Source of the DNA: Schoenoplectus triqueter
Taxonomy: Eukaryota; Streptophyta; Magnoliopsida; Poales; Cyperaceae
DNA length: 37,803 nt
Assembly (NCBI GenBank): GCA_964058805.1
Contig: CAXKVV010001228.1
Span: forward strand, 1 to 37,803
Direction: 5' to 3'
A model generated the notes under the pieces. It was not told the DNA's origin. It ran no database searches and saw only the letters and a list, made by a program, of their open reading frames with translations. Within the stretch, counting starts at the first letter, position 1; each line of letters opens with the position of its first letter. Positions 1 through 10,777 of this stretch are shown here, in pieces. The position numbers were made by a program, and so were the translations under genes.

Positions 1-3000
1 TTTAGAGTACACAATGTACATTTTATTCTTCATCTTTATTTATTTTTCTATCAAAAATTAATCAGGTCGTTTGATAAAATTATAAAGGATTTCATATTTA
101 GATTTTAAAAGTCGTACGAACCTCATGTCAAGTCAACTTTACAAAGGAAGTCTAATGCACTTGTGAATTTTAAAACTCTAAAACAGACTCGTTAACCTTT
201 TCAATATGTATTATGAAAAGTAAATAGACATGCCTTTGATTGTTGAGTTTTCTGACTTAGATTTAATTTTCAAAATTATTACATTAGATCTTGTTTAGAT
301 AAAAATTGAGTTGATAGTTCGGACCAAAATCTGTGTTTGAAACTTGCTTGAGGGCAAGCAAGAATTAAGCTCAAGGGAGTTTAATAAAAGGATTTAAATG
401 TTATATCCTAGATGCGGGTTAATCTCAAAAGTTAGTTTTTTAGATTTAATTAGAGTTAATTAAGTTTGATTTAGGGTTTACATGATAAAGTTCAAAGTAT
501 TGTTTAGATTTTATTGATTTTTCAGGTTTAGAGTGAAGCCCAAGGAAAATTGAGAAAAACGACATAAATTGAAGTTGAAATAGACTACAAATGAGCAAGA
601 TATGACCAAACAAGTTTCAACCTTAATTTGAATCGGTCTGATCCCCAGCCAAACAGAGGAGCATCTCGAGAAACCCATTAGATCAGTCTGATCCCTAGCC
701 TATGGTTTTAGCCTTGCCTCATGACGGTTATTTATAATTTTTGAAAGATCCGTTTAGAACTTTTAGCGTTCTTAGACTCGTTTCGATCCTGACAACAAGA
801 AGAACACAACCTTTATGGCCTTACTACCAAAATATATCTGAATATAGATGAAAAGTAGAAGATTTGAACGTTTTTCTTATTATTTTCACATAATTTTCTT
901 ATAAAAGATGGACTAGAATTAGATGGATGGATATTTTTTTAGATAGTTTTTTTGAGAAAGAAAGGAGGAGATTTTTATTTTTCTTCAGAAGAGAGAGAAA
1001 GCATAAGGGAAATCACAATCGAGTATAAATTTTTTTCTTTATGATTTTTTTTTCTGATTTTTATCGATTTTATCTATAATTCTCTTTCTTTGATGGAAAA
1101 GTACATCTTATTCTAGGGTTGTAGACATGTAAACTTAAAATTTGATATAATAATCATACTCATTATTTATTTTAATTACTTTTGTATTTGTATTAACTAT
1201 GCATGGATTAAATTATTATATGTTTGTATTAATAATCCACTTAGAATTAGAAACTCTAAGTATCATAGATTCATAAATTATAAATGATATTAGAATTGCA
1301 TATGTATCTTGGAGAATTATTTAGATTTTTAATCAAAATCTAACAATTTTTCAGCCTTCAAAAGTGGTATCTAATCTCAAATGATGGACCTAATTATGAA
1401 ATCTAGATTAGTTGAGATTTTTTTCTAAACATTTAGATTATTAATTGGATGGACCTAATTGTGAACAATTAGTCTTTGAATTGTTAAAATTATCAGAATT
1501 TAACGGACTTTAATTAGAAATAATGATGGACTTAATTATGAAGTTTACTCTAATTAGAGTATGGTGTTAACCTCTAACTAGAATCTTGACACTAAAATAG
1601 CCGGTAACCCACATAAATTAGCAATAAAACATAAAATTAGTATGATTATGACTCAAGTAGATAATAATGCTGAAATTCTAGTATTTTTTGTTCTTGAAGC
1701 AGACTTTGTTTAATTATTTATTTTTAGAATTTACTTAATTTAGAATCAACCTTTTACTCAGAATTCACCTTGTAGAAATTAATTAAATCGATATTTTAAT
1801 TAGTCTATATGAAATCAATATCTATTTACTACGCAATAGATCATGTGTTCACGACTGAATTGTTGTTATTATTAACTTAGAATTATTAGTTTAAAAATTA
1901 CACAACATCATGCAAGAACAACACTTAGTTGGACTCTTTATAGCACCAAAATAATGAATTATGTAATTGGACTTTTGAAAAAAAAAATCATTTTGAACTC
2001 TAGCAGCCAACTTCTCGTCCTTTCTCTTTCTCTCTTCCACAAAAGAAAAAAAAAAGAACAAACAAATCTATATCAAAATAAGTCGTGCAAATCCAACACT
2101 TAGCACTACTTTGTACCATACATTGGATTGAGCAAGATTGACTTTTGTTCACAATACGTCAAATAAAAAATTCAAATGGGTGTTCTAGCAAATTAACTAT
2201 TATGTCCGATTAAAATTGGGTAATTGGAGTAAATATCAACCTCTTTATTCTCGTTATTTGCCTGAATTGCATCCTCCTCAATCTATATTCACTGCATCAT
2301 ATCATCCTGTTGTCCTGTCCTCCTCCCTTTATCCTTTTTTCCACTGCATCATCTAAATTTTCTGAATTCATGGCCGCTGTGTACAGAATGAGACGAGCAT
2401 GAGAAGTTCGGTAGAATCAATTTGCATAGCGCTTCTTGTTTAATTGTTTAATTATCTGCGAACTATATTTCTGATGTGAGCTACAAAAAAGCTATTAATT
2501 AACAAATTATTTCGAATTAATCCCGTGGAACTCTCTTTTAGTTAGTTGGACTCTATATTCTTTATAATATTGTATCCTACTATATGCATTATATTTACTA
2601 GGATAAGGGTTGTTCATTAGGTTTTGTGTCGAAAAATAAAATATATTTAAATAATTAGATATCTAATGAGAATTTTTCTGTAAAATAACTTATCTTAAAA
2701 ATATTTTAACATAAATATATTTTTTAAACTGCTAAAATATATTTACTGATAAATATTATAATAACTATATAATAATTCATTAAAAAGAATACAAAGAGTT
2801 GTATTGTTTTAGTATTTTAATTTTACTTGAAAGATATCATATCATATCTTTAAATTAAATAAAGAAAGAGAAAAATAATATGAGTCATTTAATTAAGATA
2901 AATGAAGAAAGAAATGATAAAAAAAATATAGATGACGTTGCTTAGCTAAAAAGCCAGAAAAACTAATCTCTTTCTGAATATAGAATTTCATATTTCTTAA

Positions 3001-3250
3001 TCAGAATTTATCGGCTTTCAAGCCCCCGCACACTTAACAACAGGACTTCAGCTTGCTAAAAACTACCCACAATTACTTAATAACACCATTGGGGGCGTTA
3101 AAAAAAACATAGTTTTTTTTATTCTTCTCTGAAAGCATGATTTGCCTTCTAGAGAGGCGCAAAAAAGAATCATATAAATATATACTCCGATAACTTCCAA
3201 AAAATAAAAATAAAAACATTACCTCTTTAACTCAAAGTAAAAGAGGCACT
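1..3250. other. AT-rich intergenic region with no supported gene
   Basis: No open frame of gene quality was found here. The stretch holds A/T runs, a possible LTR-retrotransposon relic around 0.85-1.6 kb (listed separately) and pyrimidine-rich sequence near 2.27-2.35 kb. A short ATG frame of ten codons starts near 2370 and runs straight into a stop; nothing around it supports an exon. Confidence 0.6.
850..1580 (+). mobile_element. Possible decayed LTR-retrotransposon 5' end
   Basis: Around 1361-1375 the sequence reads AAAAGTGGTATCTAATC. This resembles the plant primer-binding site for initiator tRNA-Met (TGGTATCAGAGC) with several changes. The preceding 500 bases have the look of an LTR, with a purine-rich stretch, a T-rich stretch and an A/T-rich 3' part. 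After it, the motif 'gatggacctaatt' or a variant recurs at about 1384, 1448 and 1525. No gag or pol frame survives and the second LTR was not located. This is inference from a single degenerate motif. Confidence 0.3.
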
Positions 3251-3269
3251 ATGCTGTTTTTAAGTAAAG

Positions 3270-3670
3270 AGAGTGAGTGAGGCTATAGTGTTTCGTGATT
3301 TATAATTTTTTTTATGTCTTATGTCTGTATCTCGAATTTGAAAGTTCAAATGACCGATTCAAACCATTAAATATGTTCTTCATATTAAATATCTTTAGAG
3401 ATCATATTTTTATATTTTTTTTGAAATTTTTTACTATTTGTTAGATAGGTGGAAAACCACTAATATTTGATGGTACAGAAATCGTTAGATCAGTAAATTT
3501 TGTACCCATCTAAAAAATTCAAAAAATATAAAATTTGATCTCGAAAATATTTTAATATGAATATCATGTTCAACATTTGGATCGGTTGTTTGTACTTTTA
3601 TATTCAAGATATAGATGTGAAGTACGGGATCGCAAAACATATTGCACGGATTGATAGGGAGGTTTGTGCT
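3270..3670. repeat. Foldback (MITE-like) repeat, copy A
   Basis: The two halves are imperfect inverted repeats of roughly 130 bases. The left half reads ...tctcgaatttgaaagttcaa...gaccgattc..., and the right half carries the reverse complement of a related string (...gaatcg-like, ...tattcaagatatagatgtgaag...). The same family occurs again at 9.69-10.09 kb inside intron 2 of the TBL gene. A right-half fragment is visible at about 3.93-4.06 kb. No clean target-site duplication was seen, so the superfamily is unassigned. The minus-strand frame at 3485-3754 lies in this repeat and is not considered a gene. Confidence 0.5.
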
Positions 3671-3899
3671 TCGTAAAGTGTAAAATACAATGTATTGCAC
3701 GGATGCGCTCATGTAACGCATTAAAATCTCAAATTTTAAATTAAAAATGATCAATCTGAATCATTTAATTTATTTTTCATATCAATTTTTTATAGAAAAT
3801 TAAATTTTATATTTTTTAAAATTTATTTGCTCTTATTTTTTACCAAAAAAAGTTGCTGATTTGAGAATTTTGGATCGTCTACTAGTGACGATTTTCTTC

Positions 3900-4070
3900 G
3901 TATAAAAAAATAGCAATTTTTTTTAAAAAATATGTAAATTTTGATCTCTAAATATATTTTAATTTGAAGATCATATTTAATGATTTGGATAAGTTACTTG
4001 GACTTTTAAATATGAAATATAGACGTAAAGTATAAGAAATTTTATATTTCACAAAACACCATAACTTCAT
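3900..4070. repeat. Half copy of the foldback repeat family
   Basis: The order of short strings (gatctctaaatat, attttaatttgaagatcatattta, gatttggataagttacttggac, tagacgtaaagtata) follows the right half of the foldback at 3.54-3.64 kb. The matching left half is not visible, so this looks like a truncated copy. Confidence 0.35.
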
Positions 4071-4386
4071 TTATATTTATGTTAGTATCATGGTATGCAA
4101 CTAAGACCCCATCAAACTTCTTTTCCCTCTGTATCTTCAACATATATGTATTTTTACCCCAAAAATGGGAAGCTTCAAAAGTTTTCCTTGGTTCTGGCGT
4201 AACTTCAAATAATCCACATAGAATCAGTTTGTCATCATAATGGAATTGGCAATCTAGTGCCCAAAAAAGCATTGCAAAGAATAACGTTGCTGTTGTTATT
4301 GGTGTCACTGGATTTGCTATTTCATCTGCTGCTGCTTCCTCCGCTGTTAATATTTTCTTTAACCATACATTCATTCCATTATTCAT
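4042..4386 (-). CDS. Unrecognised 114-codon open frame, doubtful gene
   Basis: This open frame lies downstream of the TBL stop codon on the same strand. The translation starts MNNGMNVWLKKILTAEEAAA, has one hydrophobic stretch (about residues 29-44, ending FFAMLFWALDC) and a mixed, non-repetitive C-terminal half. The composition is more protein-like than most frames in this AT-rich DNA, but no family was recognised. No splice context or second exon supports it, and its 3' end runs into the foldback family fragment. It could be a gene relic, a small lineage-specific gene or chance. Low confidence. Confidence 0.15.
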   Translation of the reverse strand: MNNGMNVWLKKILTAEEAAADEIANPVTPITTATLFFAMLFWALDCQFHYDDKLILCGLFEVTPEPRKTFEASHFWGKNTYMLKIQREKKFDGVLVAYHDTNININEVMVFCEI

Positions 4387-4399
4387 CCCATAACAGTAA

Positions 4400-4867
4400 C
4401 CGGTAAATTTTGGAAATGATTTATAATTTTACTGAACTTCGTTATAGTTTTGACTTGCTTTATATTTCTAGAAAAAAAAAGACTAAACAACAAATAGATT
4501 CCTGAAGAGTGTACTCAATCCCAATTCACAAAAGTCACTTGTTAATAAAAAAGGAAGAAAAAGAATAGTCTGATACAGAATAAATACCGTTATTACTTTT
4601 CATTAGAAAAATAAGTAAGTTCCAATAAGACGTATACATAATATTTTTCATCCTTCGGATGAAATTCCCTCTGACAATAACATCTCCAACGTAACATGGA
4701 TTAATTCCTTCAAATTCCATCAAATAATTAGCGACGACTCATTCTCTATTGTTTATTAACTGTATGTATATCCCCGACCAAAAGCATGAACAAAATTAAA
4801 ACAATTATAAAGAATGATGAATGACCTATGCTATAATAATTAATATGAATTTTCTGAAATTTCCTTC
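4400..4867. other. TBL 3' flank, no gene seen
   Basis: This AT-rich stretch must contain the 3'UTR and polyadenylation region of the TBL gene, which is transcribed right to left. No clear AATAAA signal in the right place was found, and no other feature is supported. Confidence 0.4.
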
Positions 4868-7800
4868 TCACTTGCCTTGAAGCATAGAAGCATAGAGCAA
4901 CTGGTTCCATGTGTCAGGCACGCCGGCAAGGCACCAGTGTGTGCAGTCGTTGTCGAATTTAGCACCACCATATTTCGAGGGATGCCCATCTTTCCTTAGT
5001 TGACACAGAAATGTTATATCTAGCAAATAAACTGGTTTAGATATGCTACTCAACATATTTTTCACGATAGCCTCTTGTGGCACCGGACCTGCAGAGTACG
5101 TCGACGTGTTGACTGGTTGGGTCTCTCCTAAGCATGTGTGTTTGATCGATGCTCCCCAATCTTGGCCACTGAATAAAAAGCAACATATTTGTTATTTGCT
5201 GAGGTTGAGATGGATGGTGTTGTGACTGTTGCCTTGAAACGAAGTATTTTTTTTTTAATAAAAATGGGAGTCTAAGTTACTCAGCTTCTAATTGTTCATA
5301 AAGAATTCTTCATTCAAATTTCTAATATGCAACATCTCACATGAAAATTATTGAAACACATTTTTAATATGTAACAATGAAATCATACTTCCTTACATCT
5401 CTTCTTTTTTAGATACAAAAAACATGAGACTCTATGTTCAGTCTAGTGATAAAGACAATACTCTTCTAATGAAAGATCCTTTAGAAATATTTAAAAGTCA
5501 GATATCTTAGACACAATTTTATTAAGAAAAATACAAGAGACCTTTTTTACTATTCAACAAGCTTCTAGTTCCAGCCAAGTCCATTGGGCCGAAACCAGAT
5601 AATGCAAGGGTTTATGTCTGAAAGCATTATTGTACAGTCTTTGAAACGTGAAACCCATCATCATGTAGAGGTGATATTGACAGTTCTTTTTTAATTGGTT
5701 CAATTCAAATTGATCTGACCAAATTTTTTATATTAGGTGCTCGAAATTTACAAATGTTTATGAACAACTTAATGTCAAATTTAACTGATATCTTTATGTC
5801 TGACACTGCGCTATGGTTTTAAATGAAGTGAGGTATCATTTAATTATGTGATATGACCCTTGTTTGGTCAAATACATAATAATTGAAATACCATTAGATA
5901 GAAAAGGCAGTTCAATAATGTTAATGCCCCATACCTATCATTTTAGATTTTTCATTACATAATTGAAGCTAAAACTTTAGTTGAAACTGATCTTGACATG
6001 ACACATAGTTTGGCACAATTATGGTAATAATTGACATCACCCCCCTAACCCCTATTGAGGTAAGTAGGCAACAATAATTTCCCCATTTTGGTTACTTCAG
6101 CTACTTTTTTTATTTATTTTAAATTTTTTAATAAACAGCGCCTGATCTAATATATTTTTGTAAAGTAAGACCTATTTTGTTTTTTTAACAGAGAGCTATC
6201 AGTAGCACAAAATACTGATTTATTTAAAGTTGATACTTACTGATAGTGAACTGGAGAAACACCCTGATAGTAAAGCTTTGTAGTTGAAGGAACATTTGTG
6301 TCAACCCATTTAGCCCATGTTTGTAATCCCTTTGTAAAAGCAACCGTCCGATCCATGTCCTTGAGAAATCGCTGCCCATCTTGAATGTAATCCCACCTGC
6401 ATGAAAACCACTTGTTCTTACGGTTGTAACTTACAATATTAGAACACCTTTACAAAATGAAAATGTATAACACAAGTTCTTACGGTTGCGCTGAGCCAGT
6501 GCGCGGCCACCAGTGCCATGTGTTGAAGATTAACACGTCGGCATTCAACCATGTGTGGCCGGCTTTGATCGAGTCGAGCTTGAGAATCCGCCCCATCGGC
6601 GCACTGACAATGTCGACCAAATAATGTGAGAGGTAATACATCAAGCTCACATTGTAATCCTACAAGAACATTTTTTTTTCATTTAATCAGGTGCTTCTTT
6701 GTGGAATTTGGGGATTCAACTACAGATTAGTACATTTTTTTCACTGAGGAATGATGCTTCTTAATTTTATGATAATTTGGGAGACCAAAATACAGCTTGA
6801 ACCAACTTCAACTAACGGAAATGATGTTGATTGAAATATGAAATGCTCCTAATTCCTAACAGATAGGTAGGTGCTAGAAGCTAGTACTTCAATGATTATC
6901 TTGGTAAAGCTCTTTACTTGAAGTCTACTTTTCAATTTACTAAATATAATGTAGATGGAGCTCTCTTTGTTTGTTAATTTCTTAAATTCCTGATTATCAT
7001 ACCTGGGGTCATGGAATGGTATATTGTTTGGACTTGGTAAAATTGGCATAGATTTAATTCCTTCGATATATTTTTTTTAATTTTCATCCCATGTCATATA
7101 ACCACTAATGACAGACATTGTGTGCCAGAGAAATCTACCTCGCCTTAGAGAACCTAAATATGCATTCCTTTTAGTACTCATTCGTAAATACGTCAGTCAT
7201 ATTTTTCCTTGGTTTACTATCTTTCCGAATAACTTCCATGAATAAGCGAAAAGCTGTTGAGAAAGACAGATTACTCATAGCCGGCCTGGCGATGTAGATT
7301 CTCTGACCCGTTTTCTGATACACTTCACCACGTGTCGTTAAACTAACACATGTATCACAAGAGAACAAACTACTACAACTCTAAAAATGCTCCCATACAC
7401 ATAGTAACAAGTTGATGATTCGGAAAAGTTCGGTGAGGTTAAAAATTCGACGTTCGGATATAATACGGGTATAATTCGGAAATAGTTTGTTTCACATAAT
7501 ATAAATAATATATATATTATATTGATAAAATATTAAAAGTATATTTAAAACTATGAAATTTTATATAAAATAATATATAATGTGTTTTTTTGCCGAATAA
7601 TTCGTAAATAAAATATTTTTGATCAAAAAACGCACTGTATATTAAACTGATGAATTATTAATAAAATATCTGTCTAAAGGTGAAAAATAAATTATTCACA
7701 AATTATTCGTGAATAATTCGCCACTGTTATTACTAGTCCATATATATAACTTGACTCGTCACAACACATTACATTCTGTGCTCGCCGCGTAAGATCTGAC

Positions 7801-10777
7801 AGTCGAACAGTGGAGCAAAAATATGAGCTGATATTGAAAGAACAAAGGCCAAAGATGGTTTTTATGTATCAGCACACGCATCAGAATCACATGCGGAGAG
7901 GCCATATTTCTGACCTCATTATTTATTTTGGAGTATATACCATCCTCTCACAGTCTCACGTGCCTCGGCTCTATGGCCTCATTATTTATTTTGGAGTATA
8001 TACCATCCTCTCACAGTCTCACGTGCCTCGGCTCGTATTTCTTTAAATTTAAAAATTGATTTAAAAGATACGTGAATCTTTAATTTTGTATTAAAATTTA
8101 TAATGATCATTGAAAGTATAAATTTCAGATTTCGAGGTCTGTTAAAAGTATGAATCTCAATGTAAAATCAATGACTCACGCACCTTTCGAATTAATTTTT
8201 GAGTTCAAAAGAGTGCGAACGTACTCCGCTCCCTCGGCTCTCACTTTGTGTTGTGTGCTCAATTGATTTATATATGGGAACAGATGGGTTATCTTGATAA
8301 TTTTAATAATAAAATTTTAAATAAATATTAAAAAATTATAAATATATTTTTCTACTTATAAATTGATAGTGATGTGAATTTTATGTAATTTTATTATTAC
8401 TTACTAGTCTATCAAATATTATTAAAATATTATGTACTTTCTAACGGTTCTAATTTAATGATCTTTGATGGATTAACAAACGATAATGAAATTGCATGAA
8501 ATTTGAATCACCATCAATCTATAAGTAGAAAATATATCTATAAAATTTTATTTTAAAATTATTTCGTATTTATTTTAAGATCTCTTATTGATATTGTCAA
8601 AATAACCATTGTCAAGTGATACCTTCCCTAATTATATAATACCCCTATTATTATTCATTTGTTAGCGTGTGTGTGCGTGTGTGACCGCTGATCATTGAGT
8701 GGGTTGCATCTAATGAGAATATAACAACATAGTACACGTTACTGATTGCTCCATCATCACATGGTCTTTTAAAAATGGATGTCGCCCTTTTACTGTGTGA
8801 ATTTACATGACTTGCATGTAATGGCTTTCAGTTAGGGACATGAACAATGATCATGCTTGTGGCATTTGCAATTGTCATTGATCAAGTTTATGAAGTATTT
8901 GACAGGAAGGTTCATGGCATTCTATTATACAGTGTTTCAGGCTTTTGATGTCTGTGGAGTGTGGACCCCACTCTTACCATATAATACCAAAAGGGATTAT
9001 GGGATAAAAAAGTTAAAAACCACATCACCCTTTCACAATTGGAGAGGATCCAAATAGTTTTTTCGTGTGGGAAACAAGATTTTACATGAACTTTTTATTG
9101 GTTAAAGATTTTACATCACCTTACTTGCTGTCCACCTAACATTCAGCTATTTGTTTTTTTTTTATTGTTACTTTCACATCATATTTAATTTTCTTTTTTA
9201 TTTTGCTTCTCTGAATCCAAATTTCATGTGGCCTATATAGACAGCTATCGCATGCAGTGCCATACAGTCTAAAATAATTATTTAAGATAATAAATAATTA
9301 ATTGTGGTGTAAATAAAAATGTCGTGGGAAACAAATGCCAACAACACTCCATACTTTTTTGGCATTTAGTACTAATTATTTTCAATTTTTAAGTGACTTG
9401 TGATGTTGGTTTTACACTTTTACTAATGTAGCAGTTCCCTTAACTATTACAGTTGAAACTAATTAGCCTACCTATTCATTCCTGGTTTCATTGATGAGTT
9501 TCATGCATAGTTACATGACATCATTAAAACTGTTTCTGTTAGTAGGGATTATTTGGAAGTTAGAATATTTATGAAATAATAATAACAACAATAACAATAA
9601 TAAAATTGATGTGATATTTGACAAATTCTTTAGGCATAAAATTACTAATTTTCATTACGCACTTAAATATTATTATTATTATAAAATATAAATGAGGGTA
9701 TGATTTTTAGTGAAGTACAAAACTTTCTGTGTTTCATGTTCATATTTTGAATTTAAAAGTTCAAATGATCGATTCGAACTGTTGAATATAATTTTCACAT
9801 TAAAATATCTTTGCATATCAAATTATATATATATTTTTTAAAGCTTTTACTATTTTCTATATGAATTCAAAATTTATTGATCTAACGATATTTGCATCAT
9901 TTAGTACTAATGATTTCTCACTCATCTTAAAAATAATAAAAATTTTAAAAATATATATAATTTATTTTTTAAAAATATTTCAGTATAAAAATTATATTTA
10001 ACAATTTAAATCGAATATTTAAAATTTTAAATTTTAAATACAAACGCAACACAAAAAAATTTATACTTCATAAAGCAGGAAACCTCATTCATATAATATG
10101 TATATTAAAAATTTAATAGTACGACATCCCTTGTTCTTAAATGCTACTTTTTCTCTTTACCAGAAGCAAGAACAGAACATGTCAGCACATATGTACCTCA
10201 AACAAAGTTCTCCCAAAATTATACCATGAAATTTGGAATAGCAAAAAGAAGAAGAGATACATACCTCAAATCTGACAATGGTAAGCACATCGTTTCGCGT
10301 CGAACTCGTTCTCGCATTCGGCACATCGGCATTGATCATGCAAAGCAGCGACTCGTATTGATTCAAGCTCAGTGAATCCCCTACAAACATCACTTTCTTC
10401 CCACTCCATTTCTTCAATAGATCCACGCCATCAAATCTTCAAACAAAAAGCATGTAAAAAAGAAAAAAAAATTAAAAGAAAATTTTGTAATTTTGTAATT
10501 TTGTACATATCTTGATGTATTTGTATACTAACTTTGGTAGCTCACATCCACTTGGCTTCCATTTGTATATGAGATACAATTTGTCGGTTCGGCCGTACTT
10601 GATACAATCGAACTCGGGACGAATGAAGGGGCAACTACTTGAATCATAGAGCGGGTATGACGGATCAATTACCCAACTTCCAGTAAACAAGTTGCAACCA
10701 GCGGTTGCATCTGCACTTGCACGCAAAACAGAGTATGAGAAGGAGAGAAGAAGCAGAGACCCAAAACCAATGCCCAT
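4868..10777 (-). CDS. TBL43-like: TRICHOME BIREFRINGENCE-LIKE protein (TBL41-43 type), probable polysaccharide O-acetyltransferase
   Basis: Five coding exons join in frame with GT-AG introns: 10777-10533, 10436-10265, 6659-6484, 6396-6241 and 5168-4868 (1,050 nt, 349 residues). Visible features in order are an N-terminal hydrophobic signal or anchor (residues 4-20), then the PMR5N-type block starting CNLFTGSWV and ending ELPKFDG. The catalytic GDS follows at 101-103 ([12 protein letters not shown]), then IFNTWHWW, then the DxxH motif at D324/H327 (DCTHWCLAG) near the C-terminus. In known TBL/PMR5 proteins (DUF231, GDSL-like) the GDS Ser and DxxH residues catalyse acetyl transfer to xylan, mannan or pectin in the Golgi. 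The ending [16 protein letters not shown] is what I recall for the TBL41-43 group; acceptor polysaccharide and exact orthologue are not decidable here. The start has a good context (AAG before ATGG) and precedes the signal. Length is normal for the family. Intron 2 is unusually long (3,605 bp). Confidence 0.93.
5169..6240 (-). other. TBL43-like: TBL intron 4 (1,072 bp)
   Basis: The donor GTAAGT and acceptor ATTCAG flank it. It is AT-rich. Inside, at about 5830-5893, is an imperfect 27-bp inverted repeat whose loop-proximal ends are GACC and GGTC. It may be a small foldback insertion. No coding sequence was seen in it. Confidence 0.7.
7402..7735. mobile_element. Candidate hAT-type MITE in TBL intron 2
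   Basis: The left end reads TAGTAACAAGTTGATGATTC and the reverse complement of the right end TAGTAATAACAGTGGCGAAT. They share TAGTAA-AA and a following GAATTATTCG-type subterminal sequence (repeated ATTCG words), as seen in many plant hAT derivatives. The flanks (CCATACA and CCATATA) resemble each other but are offset, so the 8-bp target duplication is not clean. Confidence 0.4.
7914..8034 (+). repeat. 58-bp direct tandem duplication
   Basis: The string starting CCTCATTATTTATTTTGGAG and ending GTGCCTCGGCTC occurs at 7914-7971 and again, identically, at 7977-8034. The copies are separated by TATGG, giving a period of 63 bp. Identity between the copies suggests a recent event. It sits in TBL intron 2. 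Confidence 0.9.
8286..8607. repeat. Foldback (MITE-like) element of about 320 bp
   Basis: The left half starts GGGTTATCTTGATAATTTTA and contains TTTCTACTTATAAATTGATAG. The right half, reverse-complemented, starts GGTTATTTTGACAATATCA and contains TTTTCTACTTATAGATTGATG. The inverted arms are roughly 120-130 bases with many small differences. A clear target-site duplication was not found. Confidence 0.55.
9691..10089. repeat. Foldback (MITE-like) repeat, copy B
   Basis: The inverted arms start AATGAGGGTATG on the left and, reverse-complemented, AATGAGGTTTCC on the right. Both continue into a GAAGTA string and then a TTTAAAAGTTCAAATGATCG-type block. It belongs to the same family as the copy at 3.27-3.67 kb. 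It lies near the 5' end of TBL intron 2. Confidence 0.5.

Larger units (their letters stand above)
6660..10264 (-). other. TBL43-like: TBL intron 2, 3.6 kb, rich in inserted repeats
   Basis: The donor is GAG|GTATGT and the acceptor TTGTAG|GATTAC. Exons on both sides keep phase 0. The intron contains a hAT-like candidate (7.40-7.74 kb), a 58-bp tandem duplication (7.91-8.03 kb), a 320-bp foldback (8.29-8.61 kb) and a 400-bp foldback (9.69-10.09 kb). The rest is AT-rich with no recognised gene. Minus-strand frames at 6849-7049 and 7171-7368 and plus-strand frames at 7810-8046 and 8857-9057 match nothing I recognise. Confidence 0.8.

Noticed and set aside
2370..2402. Ten-codon frame MAAVYRMRRA after a CT-rich stretch, resembling a first exon
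   Set aside because: There is no donor site in frame before the stop and no following exon could be found.
7171..7368. 65-codon minus-strand frame in TBL intron 2
   Set aside because: Its composition is protein-like, but there are no recognised family, no exon partners and no start support. It could be a gene fragment carried by an insertion, which is not demonstrable here.
8857..9057. 66-codon plus-strand frame in TBL intron 2
   Set aside because: No recognised domain, and it lies antisense inside an intron; most likely chance.
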